Shown: positions 52,593 through 60,958 of the stretch, in pieces
Numbering within the stretch: the stretch's first letter is position 1
Layout of the letters: each line of letters opens with the position of its first letter
Source of the DNA: an uncultured Bacilli bacterium
Lineage (GTDB): Bacteria > Bacillota_I > Bacilli_A > RFN20 > CAG-826
Assembly: GCA_944363565.1 (NCBI GenBank)
Contig: CALVUI010000001.1
Coordinates: 1 to 64,000 of the forward strand
Reading direction: 5' to 3'
Length of the DNA stretch: 64,000 nt
Position numbers and translations under genes: made by a program
The notes under the pieces: model-generated
Databases searched by the model: none
What the model was told of the DNA's origin: nothing
The model's input: only the letters and a program-made list of their open reading frames with translations

Positions 52593-53717
52593 ATGGGAGA
52601 AGAGCTTGCTTTAAGGGAAGGCCTTAGCCTCAGGGATCAGGATGTCCTCCCCCTTCTAAACGGAGAGGGCGGCTTTCTTTTGCTTAAAGGCGTCCGTTCC
52701 TTCAATGAGGCCATCAAGGCCCTCCATACTGCCTTGGATGGGGTCTATCCTTCGCCGTTTCCCTTTTTGAAACTCGTCATGAGGGGCGAGGAAGTGGGAA
52801 TCGAAGTCCTAAGGGGGAGGATCCGTTTTGTCTCGCGTCATGAAGCGGGACCTTCCTACCGCCTCGATGACTATCTCCGGGAAGCTCCTTCCAAGATGCC
52901 TTCTCCGAGTTTTGATACCCTCCTGGCCCTTCATCAAGAACGGGGCCGGCGGGTCCATTACGAGGATTTGCCCAATATGATCCCCCTTAAAAACATTAAG
53001 GGGGAATGGAACGTCCTTTCTTCCTTGTTATCGGACCAAAGCCCCCTTTCCTTCCAAATCAGGGATCTTAGAAGCTTGGAACCCTCGGTCCATGAATGCA
53101 GGGGAGAAGGGATTTTCAAGGCCTTGGGTAAGGCCAAGGAATATATCCATTCCCTCGGCTGCGAAAGGGTCTTGGGCCTAAACGAGGCCCTGACCAACGC
53201 CTTGGTCCACAATGCCTACGAACTGGGCGATCCCTATGTCGAAATCAATGATGGGGGAGTGAGTGTCGTAAGCCACGTCTATGAGGCTCCCTTGACTTCC
53301 TATAGCCATCCCCTCAATCCTTCCTTGTTCAAGGTTTTCAAGGATCTAGGCTTCGTCCACGAAGCGGGATTAGGAGAGTCGGTCCTTAGGGACCGCAAGA
53401 GGGAAACCATCAACGGAACCTATTTGGTCCATATTCCGAATAGTAACGATGAAAGCAAGACCGATTCAGTCGGTGGCGAAATAAATAGAGAACGATTTGG
53501 CGAAATAAAAAGCGAACCCGAAATCGATCCCGACGCCAAGGCAATTTTGGATTTGATCCGTCTTGATCCCGCGATCAAAAGGGTTGAGTTATGCGCTCGT
53601 CTCAAGCTCTCGAGCCGGACCCTCGACCGCCTCATCCAGCGTCTGAAGGAAGATGGGAAAATCCTCGGTCGGACCTCGAATAAGAACGGAAAATGGGTCC
53701 TTCCGGATCTCCCTTAG
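52593..53717 (+). CDS. COG2865-like regulator: ATPase-like domain plus C-terminal helix-turn-helix
   Basis: 374 aa. N-terminal part (about 1-130) resembles a worn AlbA_2 domain; about 190-275 carry the GHKL/HATPase_c_4-like block LGLNEALTNALVHNAYELGDPYVEINDGGVSVVS (normally REALVNALVHRDY). A linker (290-315) leads to a winged helix (about 318-374: AILDLIRLDPAIKRVELCARLKLSSRTLDRLIQRLKEDGKI). Probably a DNA-binding regulator; target unknown. The start at 52593 fits the leaderless promoter, an upstream in-frame start at 52545 falls before it. It precedes the surface cluster and may regulate it, though no evidence links them. Confidence 0.7.
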   Translation: MGEELALREGLSLRDQDVLPLLNGEGGFLLLKGVRSFNEAIKALHTALDGVYPSPFPFLKLVMRGEEVGIEVLRGRIRFVSRHEAGPSYRLDDYLREAPSKMPSPSFDTLLALHQERGRRVHYEDLPNMIPLKNIKGEWNVLSSLLSDQSPLSFQIRDLRSLEPSVHECRGEGIFKALGKAKEYIHSLGCERVLGLNEALTNALVHNAYELGDPYVEINDGGVSVVSHVYEAPLTSYSHPLNPSLFKVFKDLGFVHEAGLGESVLRDRKRETINGTYLVHIPNSNDESKTDSVGGEINRERFGEIKSEPEIDPDAKAILDLIRLDPAIKRVELCARLKLSSRTLDRLIQRLKEDGKILGRTSNKNGKWVLPDLP

Positions 53718-54005
53718 GGCAATTGTAAAGAAAAGAACCCCTGGGGAAACCGATATTTAAAGCAACCCGGAAGCCAATTTTTTGGATTGCCAGGGTCTTG
53801 GCCAGGTATTTTCTTGCGGAATTTGCATATTCCAAGCATGAAAAAATGCTACTGGGGACGCGATTTATAAGGAATTTTCGAACTTTTCGCCAAATTGCCC
53901 TTGGTTTTTGCCCGAGCCTTGGATTCTCACGGGGGGGTATTAAGGAAATTTCATCTTTCGGGGTTTCCGCTCTTTCCCTTTAGGGAAGGAACCTTTCTTC
54001 CTTAA
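53718..54005. other. Intergenic region before the surface cluster
   Basis: About 290 bases with no gene. It contains short inverted repeats (AGCAT/ATGCT near 53837-53851, TTCCC/GGGAA near 53977-53989) and T-rich stretches. Likely untranslated end of the preceding gene plus upstream control DNA of the next operon. Confidence 0.45.
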
Positions 54006-54040
54006 TTGACAGGAGGGCCTTAGGCGTATAAAAAGGGCCC
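54006..54040 (+). promoter_or_regulatory. Promoter of the surface cluster
   Basis: TTGACA (54006-54011) with -10 TATAAA at 54027-54032 (15 bases) or TAAAAA at 54029-54034 (17 bases). GGGCC (54015-54019) and GGCCC (54036-54040) form inverted arms around the -10, a possible operator. The leader before ATG 54075 would be about 35 nt, with AGAAAGGA as ribosome site, so unlike the leaderless genes. Confidence 0.7.
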
Positions 54041-54074
54041 GTGTTTTAAAGGCAAGAAAGGAAAAACATCTCTT

Positions 54075-55010
54075 ATGCGTAAAACTACCAGAACCGCCAA
54101 CAGAAGAAAATGGATCGTCGGCAGCGTCATGGCCTTCGCCGGCGTTGCCCTCTTAACCACCGCCGCCGCTACGTGGATCATCGGTACCAACCTCGGCAAC
54201 GACCAGGGTCTCAATGTCAAAGTCGACACCGTTCGTAACGAAGGTGCCCGCTTCAACACCGTGACCCTCAGCAACAACGACATCGTCCTCGGGGAAACCT
54301 ACGGCGAAGCCGGCTCGGCCGGATCCGGCGTCATCCACAATGACGTGACTGACGGAGGGACCTACGAAAGCGACTTCACCATCACCTTCAGCAGCCTAAA
54401 CTTCACTTTCGGTAAAGATTTCGTCGGGAAAGGCGAACACCTCGAAATCCAGTTCAGCATCGAATATGACTACACGGCAGTCGGAAAAGACAGTCTCAGT
54501 TCCACCGACAAGCGCCATAACGTCGATAACCTTGTCGAGGCCGAAGGCAACAAGATCGGTAATTCCAGAACCGAAGACAAGACCGCGAAAGCTGGTGCTG
54601 AGTCTGATTCTAACGACGCTTGGGAATACGTGGCCGCCCCGACCGACATTGCTTTTGCCTCCGGTGCCTTTGATCGCTTGACCGAGTCCTCCACCTCGGT
54701 CAGCAATTCCACTGGCCTAACCTCACCCCATAACTTCTCCTTCAGCAAGAACGACACCAACGGGACCATCATCGGAAGCGCCACCGGCCTTTCCGTGAAC
54801 TTCAGCTGGGGTTCCTTCTTCGGCGGGATGAGCCCGGTCGCCTATTACAACAGCAAGTTCTATAACCACGGGGATGCGAACACCGCCGGCAAGACGGAAA
54901 TCAATGCCACTTTGGAAGACGCCATGTACGCCGAACTAGACGCCATGCGCGCTGCCCTCGATAGCGGCGTCCTCGTCCTCACCCTCAGGCTCGCCTCCGT
55001 CGCCGCCTAA
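54075..55010 (+). CDS. Secreted TasA/camelysin-like protein 1
   Basis: 311 aa. Basic N-terminus (MRKTTRTANRRKW) and a hydrophobic helix ending AAATWIIGT, which resembles the SipW-dependent signal sequences of TasA-type proteins (the second product ends MSAWIITAIT). The mature part is Ser/Thr/Asn/Gly-rich, beta-strand-like, with few Lys and no Cys, and ends with VLTLRLASVAA. No enzyme motif. I infer a surface or fibre-forming protein because the next genes are a similar protein and a SipW-type peptidase (the tapA-sipW-tasA logic). No close family name can be given by eye. Confidence 0.72.
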   Translation: MRKTTRTANRRKWIVGSVMAFAGVALLTTAAATWIIGTNLGNDQGLNVKVDTVRNEGARFNTVTLSNNDIVLGETYGEAGSAGSGVIHNDVTDGGTYESDFTITFSSLNFTFGKDFVGKGEHLEIQFSIEYDYTAVGKDSLSSTDKRHNVDNLVEAEGNKIGNSRTEDKTAKAGAESDSNDAWEYVAAPTDIAFASGAFDRLTESSTSVSNSTGLTSPHNFSFSKNDTNGTIIGSATGLSVNFSWGSFFGGMSPVAYYNSKFYNHGDANTAGKTEINATLEDAMYAELDAMRAALDSGVLVLTLRLASVAA

Positions 55011-55042
55011 TTAATTAAGGTTAGTAAATAGGAGAACCATCA

Positions 55043-55813
55043 ATGAAGAAAATCAGGAACGCCAAGAAGACCTCGGCCATGATCATGGGCCTAGGGGCCG
55101 TCGCCCTCGGCGGCGTCGCCATGTCGGCCTGGATCATCACCGCCATCACCGCCGGAACCACCACCACCCCCATCACGGTTACGGTCGGGGAGGTCAAGGA
55201 CCATCGTCTCGGCATCACAGATATCATTACCACCGATGCTAAAATCAACCTCGACGCCAAGAGCGACGACAGCATCGGCCCCATCACCTGGGATAAGACC
55301 GGATCCGGGGAAGACCTTTCCTTCACCATTACCTATGCCGTCACCGGGGCCGTCGACAATAGCGGTGGCACCCCCAAGGCCGCTTCATACTTCGCCGGCG
55401 TCACTTCCTACATCACCATCGTGAACAATGATGCTTCTGCAAGCGCGGGGTCCGCCCTTCAAACCGCCATTGCGTCTAGCCAGGTCGTCCTCCCGGTCAC
55501 CACTTCCTCCGAATCCCAGGATTCCATCATCAAGGCGACCGACATCAAGACTCTGACCACGGCCCCTGCCCCTGGCCAAACCCAAACCATCGGCCGTGTC
55601 ACGAGCACTTACTATGCCGAAGGCACTTCCCTCAAGGTCACCTCGACCTATAGTTTTGCCTGGGGCAGCGCTTTCTCTAACAACAACCCCGGCGACTATA
55701 CGGGAAGCGACGAATCCTCCATCGATTCCATCCTTAAGGCTCTCCAATCCCTGAAAACGGCTTCGGGAGCCCACCTCAACGTTACCCTGACCCCGGTTGC
55801 CGTTGCCAAATAG
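55043..55813 (+). CDS. Secreted TasA/camelysin-like protein 2
   Basis: 256 aa. N-terminus MKKIRNAKKTSAMIMGLGAVALGGVAMSAWIITAITAG is a SipW-like signal segment; the mature part is Thr/Ser/Ala-rich, begins TPITVTVGEV, and ends with LNVTLTPVAVAK, the same strand pattern (VLTL/NVTL near the end) as protein 1, and contains a matching FAWGSAF/FSWGSFF block. Paralogous to protein 1 by these shared elements. Ribosome site TAGGAG 8 bases upstream. 33 bases after the first gene. Confidence 0.72.
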   Translation: MKKIRNAKKTSAMIMGLGAVALGGVAMSAWIITAITAGTTTTPITVTVGEVKDHRLGITDIITTDAKINLDAKSDDSIGPITWDKTGSGEDLSFTITYAVTGAVDNSGGTPKAASYFAGVTSYITIVNNDASASAGSALQTAIASSQVVLPVTTSSESQDSIIKATDIKTLTTAPAPGQTQTIGRVTSTYYAEGTSLKVTSTYSFAWGSAFSNNNPGDYTGSDESSIDSILKALQSLKTASGAHLNVTLTPVAVAK

Positions 55814-55837
55814 GCGCGGGTCCAGCATTATTCTTAA

Positions 55838-55868
55838 CGGCAAAAGAGGGAGCGATCCCTCTTTGCCG
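55838..55868 (+). other. Long hairpin between the secreted proteins and the peptidase
   Basis: CGGCAAAAGAGGGA (55838-55851), loop GCGA, TCCCTCTTTGCCG (55856-55868): 13 pairs with one bulged A. No T-run follows; instead the peptidase start is within 10 bases. Suggests partial termination or RNA stabilisation, which would give more secreted protein than peptidase. Confidence 0.75.
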
Positions 55869-55876
55869 TGAATGAT

Positions 55877-56914
55877 ATGTCCGATCTTGAAATCCTTTCC
55901 CTCATCATCACCATCGTCTCCCTCCTCTGTTTCTCGGTGGTCTTTACCTTTTTGTTCAGGAGTTACTTCAAACGGGAAATCGATGAAGTAAAGAAAGGCT
56001 ACTACGACATCGACCTCTTCGTCGAAGAGGAGCAGAACAAGGAAAAGGGCAAGGGACACAAGGTCCTCGACATCTCCTTCAAGGTCGTCCAATACGTCTT
56101 CCTAGGGGCCATCGCCTTCCTCTTCCTGGCCTCGGTCTATGAACGGGTCAGCGGGGGACGGATCCTCATCGGCGATAGCACGGCCTACGTCATCGCCTCC
56201 GGCTCCATGAGCGAGAAGAACCGGGAGAACGGCTACCTCTATGATCCCGTCCTCCAGGAACAGTACGACCTCGACAACCAATTCAATACCTACGACGTCA
56301 TCGGGATCACCCGTTACGCCTCCCAAGATGACGTCTCCCTCTACGACGTCGTGGCCTTCACCTCCAACACCGGGACGACCATCGTCCACCGGATCGTCGA
56401 GATCGAAAATATCGACGGGACCGACTTCTACATCACCAGGGGGGACAGTAACGGAGCGGCCGAGACCGATGACAATAGTTTCTATGGGGACTACCTCTCC
56501 TACGAATCGATCATCGGTTACTACAACGGCTTTCGGATCCCGGCGGTCGGGGCCTTTGTCATTTTCCTCCAAAGCGGGGCCGGCATCGTCACCATCGTCT
56601 CCATCATCTATTGCTTCCTGATGTTCGAGTTCTATCGGAATAGACTCGATAAGGCCACCGAAGAAAGACGGACCCTGGTCAAGGACCTCATCGCCTATGA
56701 CGGAAGCTTCGTCGAACTGAAGACCGCCCACGTCGAAACCATTACCTACAACGGAAAGAAGCACGAACTCGAAGTCGGAAAAGACGACATCCTTGATTAC
56801 TACGAAGACAAAGAAGAACCCGATAAGGGCGATGAGATAGATCTAGATTCCAAGGAGAAAGAACATGGAAAAGAAAACGCGGATCAAGGCCAGCAAGAAG
56901 GCCAAGGCCACTGA
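55877..56914 (+). CDS. SipW-type signal peptidase I with extended tail
   Basis: 345 aa. Two N-terminal helices (about 7-30 and 65-88), the catalytic domain with Ser110 in ASGSMSEK, His171 in TIVHRIVEIEN (His where ordinary type I peptidases have Lys) and Asp190 in TRGDSN, then a helix (about 218-240) and a long charged tail (about 250-345). The Ser/His/Asp set is that of SipW and ER peptidases, which cut TasA-type precursors. ATG 55877 chosen; GTG 55868 overlaps the hairpin. The tail overlaps the next gene by 50 bases. The housekeeping Lys-type peptidase is lepB at 13.4 kb. Confidence 0.88.
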   Translation: MSDLEILSLIITIVSLLCFSVVFTFLFRSYFKREIDEVKKGYYDIDLFVEEEQNKEKGKGHKVLDISFKVVQYVFLGAIAFLFLASVYERVSGGRILIGDSTAYVIASGSMSEKNRENGYLYDPVLQEQYDLDNQFNTYDVIGITRYASQDDVSLYDVVAFTSNTGTTIVHRIVEIENIDGTDFYITRGDSNGAAETDDNSFYGDYLSYESIIGYYNGFRIPAVGAFVIFLQSGAGIVTIVSIIYCFLMFEFYRNRLDKATEERRTLVKDLIAYDGSFVELKTAHVETITYNGKKHELEVGKDDILDYYEDKEEPDKGDEIDLDSKEKEHGKENADQGQQEGQGH

Positions 56915-58856
56915 AGCGACCCCCAAGACCCTCGAAAAGGCTTTCGAGGTCAAGGAGCCCAAACCGATCGAAAAGGTCGAGGCCAAAGAAGAAAAGGCCC
57001 CCGAAATAACCCCGCAGAAACCGCTTGAAGTCAAAGAAAGCGACGTCAAGAAGCCGCAAAAGCCGAGGGTCCGCTTCAGCCGCGAATCCTTCATTTTCAT
57101 GGCTTTAAGCTTCTTCTACGTCCTCTTTGCTTTATTTGCCGCCATTTGCATCGATCCCAATGCCACCATGGTCGTGGTCGATAATCCCCTGGCCGCCATC
57201 CGCGATGCCTTTGGCCTACCGATCGTCAATACCTCCCTCCAGACCTGGATCGCCTTTGCCATGCTCGCGGTCTATACCTTCCTCTGCCTCATCGCTTTGA
57301 CCTTCGAAGTGAGGTTAGCCAAGTATTATGGCCATAAGGCGGCCTCGGGGAAGATGTTCGCCCTTTATATCCTTACCTTTGTAGTCTGCTACGGGCTGGC
57401 CTTCGGAATCGGCTATCTGGCCCACATCGATCCCAATACCGCCAACTTCGCCAATTCTTTGCTTTTTGCCGGCGAGGCCTTCCTCGTGGGTCTCGTCGTC
57501 TATATCCTCGTCCTCCTCGCCCTCTTCTTCCTCATCGTTTTGATCGTCAACATCAAGAACTTCGGCAAGCCCTATGAGGCCGGCCTCAAGAACGAAGCCG
57601 AAGAGGAAGAAAAGAAGAAGGAAGCCCTCGAAGAGGCGATGCTGGCCCACCAAGGGGATCTGGCCGGAAGTTTCTCGAAGGCCGCTTTGAGCGGTCCCGC
57701 CGAAGGCCTGCCCAAGGATTCCTCCTATGACGAAAACGGCGCCCCCTTGGGAACCAAGGAACGGGTCTTCCCGGGTCTCTCGAAGATCGATTTGGACCAG
57801 GAACTCCTCAAGGTTTCCAGTTACGCCGATAATACCAACCTCCATGACCTGGCCGATGGCTTCCGCGACTATTTGGCCAAGAAGGAAAAGCTCTATTATG
57901 AGCCGAGCGCCATCCGCTCCTTCATCGCCGGTTTGAGCGCCTCGCGCCTCATCATCCTCGAAGGCCTTTCCGGGACCGGCAAGTCCTCCCTTGCCCGTTA
58001 CTTCGGCGAATACATCGGCTGCCCCTCCTTCTTCAGTGCCGTCCAGGCCACCTGGAGGGACCGCACTTCCTTGCTCGGCTTCTATAACGACTTCTCAAGG
58101 ACATACAATGAGACCGAGTTCCTGAAGCGCCTCTACCAGGCCACCTACGAACCCGAGAAGATCAACGTCATGGTCCTCGACGAAATGAACATCAGCCGTA
58201 TCGAGTACTACTTCGCCGACTTCTTATCGATCTTGGAATATCCGATGGATCAATGGATCCTGCCTTTGATGCAGCTTCCCTATGACTTCGCGGCCCCGGC
58301 CCATCTCGAGGACGGGAAACTCTCGATTGCCCGGACCACCTGGTTCATCGGGACCGCCAACAAGGACGACTCGACCTACACCATCACCGACAAGGTCTAT
58401 GACCGGGCCATCGTCCTAAGCTTCGACGAAAGAAACGAAGCCTTCGAGGTCGAAGGGGACGTCAAAGAAGTGTCGCTTAGCTACGACGGCCTCATGAAGC
58501 TCTTCGGCGAGGCCCGCAAGAACGACGACTACCGTCTGACCAAGAAGGACTGGGAACCCTTCATCGCCCTTTCGAAGAACGTCCAGGAAGCCTTCGACGT
58601 CACCTATGGCAACCGGATCTACAACCAGATCGAGAACTTCGTCCCCGTCTACTGCGCCTGCGGCGGCACCAAGACCGAGGCCCTCGACTTCATGTTCGCC
58701 CGCAAGGTTTTAAGGAAACTCGAGGGCCGCTTCGAGGACTATGTCCGCGAAGCCCTCAAGGAACTCCTCAAGGACATCGACCGGACCTATGGGAAGAACG
58801 CCTTCCCCGAGTCGACGACCTTGATCCGCCATTACCTCAGGAGGTTCGGGGAGTAA
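56865..58856 (+). CDS. Membrane-anchored McrB-like AAA+ ATPase
   Basis: 663 aa. A charged Lys/Glu-rich N-terminal tail (1-65), four hydrophobic helices (about 76-96, 126-146, 165-187 and 205-230), a basic/acidic linker, and an AAA+ domain from about 355: Walker A GLSGTGKSS (367-375), Walker B VLDEMN (Asp439-Glu440), the McrB-like sensor WFIGTANKDDSTYTI..YDRA (about 495-515), and a C-terminal helical domain. The motif order matches the McrB/MoxR-type GTPase/ATPase group used with DUF2357 partners. Ribosome site AAGGAGAAA lies inside the SipW gene. The membrane part sets it apart from restriction enzymes. DUF2357 gene follows after 3 bases. Confidence 0.85.
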   Translation: MEKKTRIKASKKAKATEATPKTLEKAFEVKEPKPIEKVEAKEEKAPEITPQKPLEVKESDVKKPQKPRVRFSRESFIFMALSFFYVLFALFAAICIDPNATMVVVDNPLAAIRDAFGLPIVNTSLQTWIAFAMLAVYTFLCLIALTFEVRLAKYYGHKAASGKMFALYILTFVVCYGLAFGIGYLAHIDPNTANFANSLLFAGEAFLVGLVVYILVLLALFFLIVLIVNIKNFGKPYEAGLKNEAEEEEKKKEALEEAMLAHQGDLAGSFSKAALSGPAEGLPKDSSYDENGAPLGTKERVFPGLSKIDLDQELLKVSSYADNTNLHDLADGFRDYLAKKEKLYYEPSAIRSFIAGLSASRLIILEGLSGTGKSSLARYFGEYIGCPSFFSAVQATWRDRTSLLGFYNDFSRTYNETEFLKRLYQATYEPEKINVMVLDEMNISRIEYYFADFLSILEYPMDQWILPLMQLPYDFAAPAHLEDGKLSIARTTWFIGTANKDDSTYTITDKVYDRAIVLSFDERNEAFEVEGDVKEVSLSYDGLMKLFGEARKNDDYRLTKKDWEPFIALSKNVQEAFDVTYGNRIYNQIENFVPVYCACGGTKTEALDFMFARKVLRKLEGRFEDYVREALKELLKDIDRTYGKNAFPESTTLIRHYLRRFGE

Positions 58857-58859
58857 GCC

Positions 58860-60161
58860 ATGCTTTCCTCCTCCTCTTTCTACAGCCGCTTCGGGAAGGA
58901 CTTCCCGGCTTCCCTCAAAGCCAATACGACCTATGGGGAAGTTTTGAGTAGGCTAAGGAAAGGGGACTTCGCCCTCTATGGAAGCGATGACGGACTAAGC
59001 GAGGTCCTCGATGATATTTCCCATCTCTTCGATGCCCTTCTCTCGATCGCCTATCGGCCGCGGACCAGCTTCAAGGACATCGACGTCTTACTGAGAAGCG
59101 AACTCTCGCCGGCCCTTAGGCCCGAGGAGTTCCTGAAGACCGTCAACGACCCCTCTCTTTGGAGGAGGAAGAAAAACGGGACCTACAGCCCCGAATACGT
59201 CCACACCACCGCCCATGAGGAAGACATCGATACCTACGAAAACCGCGGGGCGGTCACGGTCTATGGGGAGGCCATGTCCTTCCTCTATGGCCTGAAGAAG
59301 AGCCAAGATGCCTCCAAAAGGAGTTTGGAAAGGCTCTATGGCCTCTCTTCCTTGCCCCTAAGCGAGGCTGGGTTATTACGTGACCTCCGCCTCGAAGGGA
59401 AGGAACTTTCGACCTACCTCTTCTCGCCCTCCTACAAGGACGATCTGAGTTCTCGGGCCGAGGAATTGGAACGCAAGGGGAGGAGATTAGCCCCCACCCC
59501 CTTGATGCGGGCCCTTTCGAGCAAGAAGATCCCCTTGCCTCTATTTCCCACCAACATCTACGTCCATGATCCCCGTTATCGGGAAGTCTATTCCTTTTTC
59601 TTAAGGAGACTAAGCGGCTCCCACGGGGCCAGCGGCCTGCCCTTCTACTTCCTCCTTCGTTTCCTCGAAGAAGGACGTTTCCTGAAGTTCACGATGCCGG
59701 TGGCACCGACCTTCAACAAGCGAAACGGGAAGATCACCTGTTCCTCTTTCCGCCTGGAAAAGGGGGACATGGCCATCGACGGAAGGTTGGAAGGCAATTC
59801 CATCATCCTCGAGACCTCATACTCGGGGGACAAGGATAGTTTGGTTTTGCATTGCTACGACGAATTAAGGGAAGCCGACGTGGCCCCAAAGGGGATCCAC
59901 CTCTGCCTCCATAATCTCTCGGGCCTGACCTCCCGTTACATCGAGGTGGCCCCCGACTTCGAATCCCATTCCCTGCGTCCCCTTTATGACGCCTTGTTCG
60001 TGAGCCTTCCTTTGTCCGGGAAGCTCGAAAGATGCCCCGTCTGTGGGCGTCGCGGTCTCCGTCTGGAAGGCGAGGAATACCTTTGCCCCGACTGCGGATC
60101 CCGCATGAGCGTCCTCGCTAAGGGCAACAAGAACCATCTTTGGTTGAAGGAGCTTTGGTAA
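58860..60161 (+). CDS. DUF2357/McrC-like partner with C-terminal zinc ribbon, no nuclease motif
   Basis: 433 aa. The block PEYVHTTAHEEDIDTYENRGAVTV (about 115-140) is the DUF2357 signature (yD..yENRfv). The middle is beta-rich. The C-terminus has a zinc ribbon: Cys392, Cys395 (CPVCG) and Cys409, Cys412 (CPDCG). Most DUF2357/McrC proteins end in a PD-(D/E)XK nuclease; I see no such motif here. The gene is next to the AAA+ gene, the known pairing. Stop and next start share one base (TAATG). Function in this setting unknown. Confidence 0.75.
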   Translation: MLSSSSFYSRFGKDFPASLKANTTYGEVLSRLRKGDFALYGSDDGLSEVLDDISHLFDALLSIAYRPRTSFKDIDVLLRSELSPALRPEEFLKTVNDPSLWRRKKNGTYSPEYVHTTAHEEDIDTYENRGAVTVYGEAMSFLYGLKKSQDASKRSLERLYGLSSLPLSEAGLLRDLRLEGKELSTYLFSPSYKDDLSSRAEELERKGRRLAPTPLMRALSSKKIPLPLFPTNIYVHDPRYREVYSFFLRRLSGSHGASGLPFYFLLRFLEEGRFLKFTMPVAPTFNKRNGKITCSSFRLEKGDMAIDGRLEGNSIILETSYSGDKDSLVLHCYDELREADVAPKGIHLCLHNLSGLTSRYIEVAPDFESHSLRPLYDALFVSLPLSGKLERCPVCGRRGLRLEGEEYLCPDCGSRMSVLAKGNKNHLWLKELW

Positions 60162-60958
60162 TGGCCGAGGAAAGAAAAGAAGGATTAATGGCCGACGAGC
60201 TCCTCGAACAGGTCGTTTCGGGCAATCTTCCTAGTACCGCGGTCAAGATCGAGGGCCTCAAGAAAAGCTACGGCAACCGCCTGGTACTAAAAGGCATCTC
60301 CCTAGAGGTCAATCGGGGCGAGGTCTTCGGCTTCTTGGGCCGCAACGGGGTCGGGAAGTCCACCACCATCGATTGTCTGGTCGGCCTCAAGGAATACCAG
60401 GAGGGGAGCATCGAGATCTACGGACTCGACATCAAGAAATACCCCCTCGAAGTCAAATCGCTTTACGGTTATTCCCCCTCGGAACCCTTGACCTACGAGC
60501 TGATGAGCGGTTACGAATTCCTCCAGTTCGTGGCCTCGAGCTTCGATATGGATCAGGTCAGTTTCGATAGCAACCTCACCTTCCTCGAAAGCCGTTTCGG
60601 TTTGAGTGAGGAAGACCTCGGACGGAGAATCGAAGAATATAGCCACGGCATGAAGCAGAAGGTCTGCCTCATGGCCTCCCTTATCCACAATCCCTCGCTT
60701 TGGATCTTGGACGAGCCGACCGTCGGCCTCGACGTCATGGTCTATGAGACCCTTACCAAGATGATGCGGGAGTACGCGAATAACGGAAACGCGATCTTCC
60801 TCACTTCCCATAACATCGACCTCATCCAAGACGTCTGCGACCGGGTCGCCATCGTCAATGACGGCGTCATCGCCACCCTCATCGACTTCAAGAAGGAGCC
60901 CCTCAAGCGGAAGGACCTCAAGCGGATCTTCTTCAGGGCCTACGGCTACGAGCTATGA
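60161..60958 (+). CDS. ABC transporter ATP-binding protein
   Basis: 265 aa. A short acidic N-terminal extension (1-25) precedes the ATPase: Walker A GRNGVGKSTT (about 62-71), signature YSHGMKQKV (about 165-173), Walker B LWILDEPTVGLD (about 188-199), H-loop LTSHNID. The linker YSHGMKQ is typical of ABC-2-type export ATPases. Ribosome site GAAGGAG is in the end of the DUF2357 gene. Followed by its permease with a 4-base overlap. Confidence 0.93.
   Translation: MAEERKEGLMADELLEQVVSGNLPSTAVKIEGLKKSYGNRLVLKGISLEVNRGEVFGFLGRNGVGKSTTIDCLVGLKEYQEGSIEIYGLDIKKYPLEVKSLYGYSPSEPLTYELMSGYEFLQFVASSFDMDQVSFDSNLTFLESRFGLSEEDLGRRIEEYSHGMKQKVCLMASLIHNPSLWILDEPTVGLDVMVYETLTKMMREYANNGNAIFLTSHNIDLIQDVCDRVAIVNDGVIATLIDFKKEPLKRKDLKRIFFRAYGYEL

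Noticed and set aside
48685-54000. tRNA-Thr 3' end as a phage attachment site
   Set aside because: No second copy of the tRNA 3' sequence and no integrase were found in the following 5 kb.
56865-60161. McrBC-type restriction system
   Set aside because: No PD-(D/E)XK nuclease or DNA-recognition domain is seen, the ATPase has membrane helices, and the neighbours are secretion genes.
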